A stretch of 64,000 nt of DNA from an uncultured Prevotellaceae bacterium (GTDB lineage: Bacteria > Bacteroidota > Bacteroidia > Bacteroidales > Bacteroidaceae): positions 62,001 through 126,000 of the forward strand of contig ONMA01000010.1 in the NCBI GenBank assembly GCA_900318815.1, written 5' to 3'. The notes under the pieces were generated by a model. It worked only from the letters and a program-made list of their open reading frames with translations, did no database searches and was not told the origin of the DNA. Shown one piece after another: positions 59,030-64,000 of the stretch (positions are counted from its first letter, which is position 1; each line of letters starts with the position of its first letter). Position numbers and translations under genes: made by a program.

Positions 59030-60133
59030 TTATTCTTCGGGATACATGGAGTGATAGTAGTCCACGGTCTCGGCGTTGCGAGTGTGCTTCTTGTAGAGGG
59101 CACGGATGTTCTGGTATTCCAGCAGTCCCTTTACCAGGCCATTCTCGCCGTTGTCCTTAAAGGTGGTAGCGTCGATGGTGAAGCCGCAGTGGTTGAAGTA
59201 CATCTTCCAGGAGGTATCTTCCACCTCGCCATCACCATTCAGTTCGAAGCCGTCGTCCCAGGCATCATCGTCGCCGGCCATGTCGTTATGGGCGTGGTCG
59301 CCGGCAATCGACATCAGCGGTGCGCAGTAGACATTGCCGTTTTCAATGCCGTTTTCAGCCATGCGCAGACGAACATCGGTCTTGAAGTTTGCCTTCATGT
59401 CGACGGTTCCCACATAGTAGCTGGGGTTGATGGCCTGCAGGGCCTCTTCCAACTGTGTGTAGCGCACGTTGGCCTTGTAGGTGTCATACTCATCGGGATT
59501 GCCGTGGCCCATGAACAGCATGGAACCCCTTTCGGCCCATTTGCCGAAATTGGCGTTCAGGGCAGAGGCCAGTTCGGCGGCATCGTCCTCGGTGTACATC
59601 AGGGGCATGCCCAGCTTCAGTGTCACCTTCGACAGATACTTATCGTCGAGGTCGCCATTCGAGTTGTTGCCAAAGTCCTTCATGGCGTTCACCACGCGGC
59701 TGAACTCCTCGCCGGGAATAACCTGCATGGACTGCACAATGATTTCGGAATACTGCACGCGACCGAAGGCCTCAAGCCAGTACTTGGGTTCGTAGAACAT
59801 GCGCTTGTCGGTGTTCTCGCCTGCCATAGCGCGGTTGATGCAGATGGCCGAAGAGAAACTCAGGTAGACATCGTAACCAGCGAACTCCTTCTCATACTCT
59901 GAACGGGTCAGGTCGAAGGCATCGTAGGCCTGCTGCCAGGTGCTGCCAAAGGCCACAAGCAGGATAGCCTTGGAGTTCTTCTTCTGTGACTGCACGGCCT
60001 GGTCGACCTCATTCTGATAACGCTGCATGTTCGACACAGGATCGTCGTCATCACTGCTACAGGCCACGAAGGTGGTGGCCGACATCATTGCCATCATGGC
60101 AATGAGGAGAAACTTAATCTTCTTCATTTTCAT
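59030..60133 (-). CDS. CbiK-type chelatase anchored as a lipoprotein
   Basis: 367 residues. A lipobox TTFVACSS puts the lipid anchor at about residue 25, followed by an acidic DDDD tether. The rest is a CbiK/HemH-like chelatase: ILLVAFGSTWQQAYDAFD at the N-terminus, the first metal-binding His in LFMGHGNPDEYD and the second in SIAGDHAHNDMAGDD. CbiK inserts cobalt into sirohydrochlorin, but an exported lipoprotein form would act in the periplasm or on the cell surface; a similar protein (IhtB) of Porphyromonas gingivalis is described as a haem-binding chelatase-like lipoprotein. It overlaps TonB receptor 1 by 20 bp, so it may process the imported tetrapyrrole. Confidence 0.8.
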   Translation of the reverse strand: MKMKKIKFLLIAMMAMMSATTFVACSSDDDDPVSNMQRYQNEVDQAVQSQKKNSKAILLVAFGSTWQQAYDAFDLTRSEYEKEFAGYDVYLSFSSAICINRAMAGENTDKRMFYEPKYWLEAFGRVQYSEIIVQSMQVIPGEEFSRVVNAMKDFGNNSNGDLDDKYLSKVTLKLGMPLMYTEDDAAELASALNANFGKWAERGSMLFMGHGNPDEYDTYKANVRYTQLEEALQAINPSYYVGTVDMKANFKTDVRLRMAENGIENGNVYCAPLMSIAGDHAHNDMAGDDDAWDDGFELNGDGEVEDTSWKMYFNHCGFTIDATTFKDNGENGLVKGLLEYQNIRALYKKHTRNAETVDYYHSMYPEE

Positions 60134-62282
60134 TTTGTTTAATGTTAGACTTAGTGTTATTTGAAAATTTGGTTTTCTTTCCCTTCGTTAGCTTTACTGC
60201 CAGCGTGGCGTAGACGGTACGTCCTGGCGTGGTCGTGCCAAGATGCAGACCGTGGGGGGTACGGTCGCAGTAGTTGAACAGATTGTCGATACCTGCCTCT
60301 AACTGGCATGTGGAGGCGAGGCGGTGCTTTCCTAAGCCAAACGTGCAGTTGCCTGCAATACGCCAGATCTGATAACCCTTGCCGTCGCCGTCGGTCTGAT
60401 AATAGCGCTTGGTTGACATGCGCCCGTAGAGTCCGAGACCATAGCCTTGTGGCTGATGTGATGTGTTGTTGTTGTGCTGCCAGGTAAAGAATACGTTGCC
60501 CTTGTGGTGAGCCATGCCGTCGATGGTGACGCTGACAAGGCGGTCGTGGTCGCCGTCGTAAACATGGGCGCGAGTGTCCAAGTAGCTGTAGCCCAGTCCT
60601 GCTGACCACTCTTTATGGCTGTAGCGCAGGTTCACGTCGACACCCATCGTGCGTGCGTCCTCCATGTTCATGTAGCGGCGTACCTTGCCCAGCATCTCGC
60701 CATACTGTTGCCGATAGTCGGCGGGAGCCTCCGTGCGGGGCACTGTGACCAGGGTAATCATGTTGTCCACCTTGTTCAGATAGCCCGTCAGGGTCAGGTT
60801 CATCGGACCCCAGGTATATTCGCCGTTCAGCGAAAAGTAGTTGGATGTCTGCGCGCCCAGGTCGGGGTTGCCCAAATACATGATGATGGTGGTCATCTCG
60901 CGTATGTAGCGATAGTTGCGTTCTTTCAGTGTAGGAGTCTTGAACCCTTGGCTCCACGTAGCGCGCAGGCGTAGCTGCCCCGTTGACAGCATGGCCGACA
61001 GCTTGGGGGTGAGACGCATGCCGAAACCTTGGTTACGGTTCAGTCGCAGGCCGGGAGTCAGGTGGACAGTGGCAGAGCCGCTGCCCACGGCACAGTTCCA
61101 TTCGTCCTGTACGTAGATGGCCTCGGTGTTGTCGTCGGCAGTCTTTCCTGCAATGCTGGTGGGGGCTTTAAGATAGTCGTAGCGGGCTTCTATCCCGGCA
61201 CTCAGACGATGGTTGTAAGGTAGGGGAAAAACGCCTTTCAGGTGGGCCATGGTGCGCTCCTGGTTGCTTTGCAGCGACTGCTGCCCGGCAAAATAGGGGA
61301 AGTCGAGTATCAGTTTTCCTTGGTCGTCGAAGCCTTCGGCCAGTGTGGTCGAGGTGAAGGCATGGTAGTAGGCATGCTTGTTCCAGTCCACGTCGAGCGT
61401 TATTACGCCGAAGGGTGCTTGCCATTTTCCTCCTACGCTGGCCGACGCATTGCGATACTTCAGGTCGAAGGTCTTCACGTCGTACTTGGGATACTTGCCC
61501 TTTGGTCGGTAAATGCCTTTGCGGTAGTAGGAGCCGCTGGCATAGAGTTCTATCTGGGGCGTGACGTTCCATGTCAGCTGTTCCTGTAGCTGCCAGTTGG
61601 TGTGCTCATTCACCGTCTTGTTGCGCGAGTCGGTGACGGGCGTAGCCGATGATGGTGTCCACTCCGTGGCGGTGTTCTGCCATCCGTCGCTGTGCTGTAG
61701 CTGGAAGTTGGTGTAGCTCTTTACCTGTCCGAAAGCCAGTCCCACGCCATTGTGCTGCCGCAAGTCGTTGTGCGAGCCATAGCGTGTGCTGTTCTCCACG
61801 AGCAGGGCCTCGTTGTGCTTCTTCGTGATGATGTTCACTACGCCGGCGATGGCGTCGCTGCCATAGAGGGCACTCGATGCCCCCTTCACAATCTCTATCT
61901 TCTCGATATTGTGTGGGTCGATGAGGCCTAGGTCGTTTTCGCCTCCCACGTCGCCGTGCAGACGCTTGCCGTCGACGAGTACCAGGATATAGCTGTTGCC
62001 CAGGCCGTTGAGCTGCATCTGCGAACCCATGTCGCCCTCGTTGAAGGCAAACGACGAGGTCAGGGCGCCGAGGATGTCCTCTAACGACCGTCCGCCGTAG
62101 TTCTTCAGCATGCGGCTGGTGATGACCTCGGTCTGTACGGGGGCATTGCGTAGCAGGTGCTGTGTGCCAGTACCTGTCACGACCACCTCCTGTATGGAGT
62201 CGGTCTTCATCGTTTCCTGTGCCGTCAATGTGTGCGAGAGGCATAGCAGTACCATTCCCGCTGCAATCAGCTTTTCTTTCAT
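60114..62282 (-). CDS. BtuB-like TonB-dependent receptor 1, riboswitch-controlled
   Basis: 722 residues with signal peptide LIAAGMVLLCLSHTLTAQ. The TonB box region is SIQEVVVTGTGT, the plug contains VDGKRLHGDVGGE and IVKGASSALYGSDAIAG, and the remainder is a 22-strand barrel. It is the first gene after a cobalamin riboswitch (62342-62505), so repression by B12 and a role in corrinoid uptake are well supported. It overlaps the chelatase lipoprotein gene downstream. The two receptors at 56815 and 60114 are only distantly alike and may take different corrinoids or precursors. Confidence 0.9.
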   Translation of the reverse strand: MKEKLIAAGMVLLCLSHTLTAQETMKTDSIQEVVVTGTGTQHLLRNAPVQTEVITSRMLKNYGGRSLEDILGALTSSFAFNEGDMGSQMQLNGLGNSYILVLVDGKRLHGDVGGENDLGLIDPHNIEKIEIVKGASSALYGSDAIAGVVNIITKKHNEALLVENSTRYGSHNDLRQHNGVGLAFGQVKSYTNFQLQHSDGWQNTATEWTPSSATPVTDSRNKTVNEHTNWQLQEQLTWNVTPQIELYASGSYYRKGIYRPKGKYPKYDVKTFDLKYRNASASVGGKWQAPFGVITLDVDWNKHAYYHAFTSTTLAEGFDDQGKLILDFPYFAGQQSLQSNQERTMAHLKGVFPLPYNHRLSAGIEARYDYLKAPTSIAGKTADDNTEAIYVQDEWNCAVGSGSATVHLTPGLRLNRNQGFGMRLTPKLSAMLSTGQLRLRATWSQGFKTPTLKERNYRYIREMTTIIMYLGNPDLGAQTSNYFSLNGEYTWGPMNLTLTGYLNKVDNMITLVTVPRTEAPADYRQQYGEMLGKVRRYMNMEDARTMGVDVNLRYSHKEWSAGLGYSYLDTRAHVYDGDHDRLVSVTIDGMAHHKGNVFFTWQHNNNTSHQPQGYGLGLYGRMSTKRYYQTDGDGKGYQIWRIAGNCTFGLGKHRLASTCQLEAGIDNLFNYCDRTPHGLHLGTTTPGRTVYATLAVKLTKGKKTKFSNNTKSNIKQNENEED

Positions 62283-62341
62283 CGTGGTTGCTTTCCGCTG
62301 CGCTTGTTCCTGAACGCGCGTACCTTATATTAATATATGAT

Positions 62342-62505
62342 GGCAGGTCTTCTGACTTTCCTCAGTCTGCTTTGCCTTCCCGACGATGATAAGTCAGTGG
62401 CGTTATACAAGCAGACCGCTTAAATGAGGATTACAGCAGCAGGCACTGTCCCGGACTTTCACCAGGTTCCCTTTCATCATGGTTCGGTCTTGAACCAGAT
62501 TGCCA
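62342..62505 (-). promoter_or_regulatory. Cobalamin riboswitch
   Basis: On the minus strand the conserved elements occur in order: GGGAACCTGGTGAAAGTCC, GGGACAGTGCCTGCTGCTG, the B12-box core GCCACTG, GGGAAGGC, and a closing AGAAGACCTGCC. This is the complete AdoCbl-type aptamer pattern. It sits about 60 nt upstream of the start of TonB receptor 1 and should reduce expression when cobalamin is abundant. Confidence 0.93.
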
Positions 62506-62515
62506 TTTGTGGGTG

Positions 62516-62523
62516 CAAAGGTA
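62516..62523 (-). promoter_or_regulatory. -7 element TACCTTTG of the riboswitch operon
   Basis: GCTTACCTTTGCACCC on the minus strand stands about 10 bp upstream of the aptamer, so the transcript begins with the riboswitch. Confidence 0.7.
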
Positions 62524-62620
62524 AGCATTTTATTTTGTATAAACGTCATTTTGCATGGTAATTTGGCATTCATCATCTGTTTTTTAATGATAAATGAGGT
62601 GATTATGGCCAAAATCTTTG

Positions 62621-62628
62621 TAACTTTG
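62621..62628 (+). promoter_or_regulatory. -7 element TAACTTTG directly before cbiA-cobQ
   Basis: TTTGTAACTTTGCACCCG ends at ATG 62635, only 6 nt after the element. Transcription would then begin at or next to the start codon. No riboswitch or other leader fits on this strand. Confidence 0.5.
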
Positions 62629-62634
62629 CACCCG

Positions 62635-64000
62635 ATGAAAACACAATTCATGATAGCAGCCCCTACCAGTGGCCAAGGGAAGACGACTATTGCCCGTGGC
62701 TTGATGGCCTTGTTCACGGCCAAAGGCCATGTCGTGCAGCCCTATAAGTGCGGGCCCGACTATATTGATACGAAGTTCCATGCGGCAGTCTGTGGCCGAC
62801 CCAGCGTCAACCTCGACACGTTTATGGCCACTCCCCGGCATGTGCGCGAGTTGTATGCCCGCTATGCCGAAGGAGCCGACGTGTGCATCGTGGAGGGGAT
62901 GATGGGCCTTTTCGATGGTTACGACCGCGACCTAGGCTCGTCGGCTGAGATTGCGCGCGTGCTGGGTCTGCCCGTTGTCTTGGTGGTCGATGCCCGCTCG
63001 GCTGCCTATAGTATGGCTCCCCTGTTGCAGGGTTTTGTCGGTTTCAGACCCGATGTGAATATTGTCGGTGTCATCTTTAACAAGGTGGGGTCGGAGCGTC
63101 ACTATCAGTTGTTGCAGCAGGTGTGCCACGACCTGCACGTAGCATGCTTTGGCTATCTGCCTAAGCACGCAGCGTTGGAACAGGAATCGCGTTATTTAGG
63201 GCTTGACTTCTCAGAACAAGCCGAGAGTAAGCAACTGGTTGCTTTATTGGAACAGCACGTTGACTGGCAGCAGTTGCTGACAGCTCCCTGGGCAAGTGCT
63301 GCACTTCCTCAGTACCATACGCCCCCGCAGGAGGTAGAAAGGCACGTGTTAGTGGCACGCAACGACGAGTCGTTCTCCTTTATCTATCAGGAAATGCTTG
63401 ACGGCTTCGGCCCCGGTGTCCGTTTCTTCGATCCAGAGACGCAGGTGCCCGACCTTAGTCATGTTGACTTGCTCTATCTGCCCGGCGGCTATCCAGAGAA
63501 GCATCTTGATGCCTTGGAGAAGGCAAAGGCCACGCGAAGTGCCATTCGCGACTATGCCGAACGAGGCGGTCGCATCCAGGCGGAGTGTGGCGGCATGATG
63601 TATCTCTGCCAGAGCATCGTAGACGATGAGGGTGACCACCCGATGTGCGGCGTGCTGCCCTACCGCATCACGGCCCGCAGGCAGGATCGTCGGCTGTCGT
63701 TAGGCTATCGTCGTTTCGTTCTTGACGGACGGGAGTATCGCGGGCACGAGTTCCACTATACGCAGTTCTTAGGCGAGACGCCGAAAAGCATCTGCCAGGT
63801 ATATAATGCCAAGGGCGAGCCGGTGTCTACGCCCGTACTGTGCTATAAGAATGTGCTGGCCAGTTACACGCATATCGGAGGAATAAGAGAGGATGAAAGT
63901 GCTGTGCATCCGGCTACTTCTTCATTCCGTCCCCTCATGTTGGCCGGAACGGGCAGTGATGTGGGTAAGAGCGTCGTTGCCGCAGCCTTCTGCCGCATTT
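62635..64000 (+). CDS. CbiA-CobQ fusion (cobyrinate a,c-diamide synthase joined to cobyric acid synthase), cut by the window end
   Basis: The frame has no stop up to base 64000. Residues 1-425 are CbiA: MIAAPTSGQGKTTIARGLM (P-loop), CGPDYIDTKFH, VEGMMGLFDGYD, and the glutaminase part with LPGGYPEKHLDAL, QAECGGMMYL (nucleophile Cys) and SYTHIGG at the end. A short linker leads to MLAGTGSDVGKSVVAAAFCR, the P-loop that opens CobQ/CbiP, so a second amidotransferase continues beyond the window. ATG 62605 is an in-frame alternative start with GAGGTGA before it, but its ten extra residues would be encoded by the promoter-like sequence. The enzyme amidates the corrin side chains with glutamine and ATP. 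Confidence 0.88.
   Translation, partial: MKTQFMIAAPTSGQGKTTIARGLMALFTAKGHVVQPYKCGPDYIDTKFHAAVCGRPSVNLDTFMATPRHVRELYARYAEGADVCIVEGMMGLFDGYDRDLGSSAEIARVLGLPVVLVVDARSAAYSMAPLLQGFVGFRPDVNIVGVIFNKVGSERHYQLLQQVCHDLHVACFGYLPKHAALEQESRYLGLDFSEQAESKQLVALLEQHVDWQQLLTAPWASAALPQYHTPPQEVERHVLVARNDESFSFIYQEMLDGFGPGVRFFDPETQVPDLSHVDLLYLPGGYPEKHLDALEKAKATRSAIRDYAERGGRIQAECGGMMYLCQSIVDDEGDHPMCGVLPYRITARRQDRRLSLGYRRFVLDGREYRGHEFHYTQFLGETPKSICQVYNAKGEPVSTPVLCYKNVLASYTHIGGIREDESAVHPATSSFRPLMLAGTGSDVGKSVVAAAFCRI

Noticed and set aside
62605-62634. Upstream in-frame ATG for cbiA-cobQ with GAGGTGA before it
   Set aside because: The ten added residues would be encoded by the promoter-like AAAATCTTTGTAACTTTGC; kept only as an alternative start.

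Overview
The window looks like a chromosomal segment of a Prevotella-like member of the Bacteroidales. Supporting signs are the promoter signature TAnnTTTG seen before many genes, TonB-dependent receptors, a Reg_prop/Y_Y_Y sensor kinase, a SusC fragment, LruC and fimbrillin-type proteins, and several families of short interspersed palindromic repeats. No rRNA, tRNA, CRISPR array or intact transposase was recognised.

Layout. 1-1.6 kb: 3' part of a VirE/VapE-like P-loop gene from a mobile element. 1.7-4.7 kb: a large FAD plus Fe-S oxidoreductase. 4.9-12 kb: surface glycan and surface protein genes (WbpB-like oxidoreductase, GT32 transferase, LruC lipoprotein, OmpA-like barrel protein, nucleotide-sugar dehydrogenase). 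12-13 kb: a possible small RNA and a 63-bp inverted repeat. 13-17.7 kb, minus strand: galacturonokinase-like kinase, nucleotidyltransferase, UDP-uronate epimerase and flotillin. 18.5-19.8 kb: a GHKL ATPase and STAS-like pair. 20.4-23.1 kb: a UvrD helicase carrying a DnaQ-type exonuclease. 23.1-32.6 kb, minus strand: a signalling operon (REC-PP2C phosphatase, beta-propeller membrane protein, propeller sensor kinase without its phospho-histidine, soluble histidine kinase, TonB receptor). 32.7-40.7 kb: two members of a short-peptide family, a small accessory module, a 1.8-kilo-residue surface protein with a frameshifted C-terminus, and gene remnants (toxin-antitoxin, fimbrillin). 40.7-43.1 kb: NSS transporter and BRO protein. 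43.4-64 kb: a corrinoid region with an ABC binding protein and permease, cbiJ-cbiD, an AAA ATPase, and an operon headed by a cobalamin riboswitch (TonB receptor, CbiK-type chelatase lipoprotein, second TonB receptor, adenosyltransferase, cbiH-cbiC, cbiE-cbiT, cbiG-cbiF, CE15-like esterase). Divergent from it is a cbiA-cobQ fusion cut by the window end.

The most unusual feature is a composite repeat. Two related palindromic units, A1 and A2, share a hairpin whose stem differs between the units by compensating changes. The composite occurs four times, each time directly downstream of a gene. In two copies it supplies the start codon and the same N-terminal peptide to two unrelated membrane proteins. 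In a third it encodes a 46-residue peptide whose stop overlaps the next start. One A2 unit also encodes the C-terminus of a protein, and further A1 units sit in frame inside CbiD and, decayed, inside the ABC binding lipoprotein. A separate repeat has shifted the conserved C-terminus of the giant surface protein out of frame. These repeats therefore appear to be remodelling protein ends and loops in this genome.

The genes from 43 to 64 kb together cover most of the anaerobic corrin-ring pathway plus uptake. CbiL, the uroporphyrinogen methyltransferase and the uptake ATPase are not in the window.
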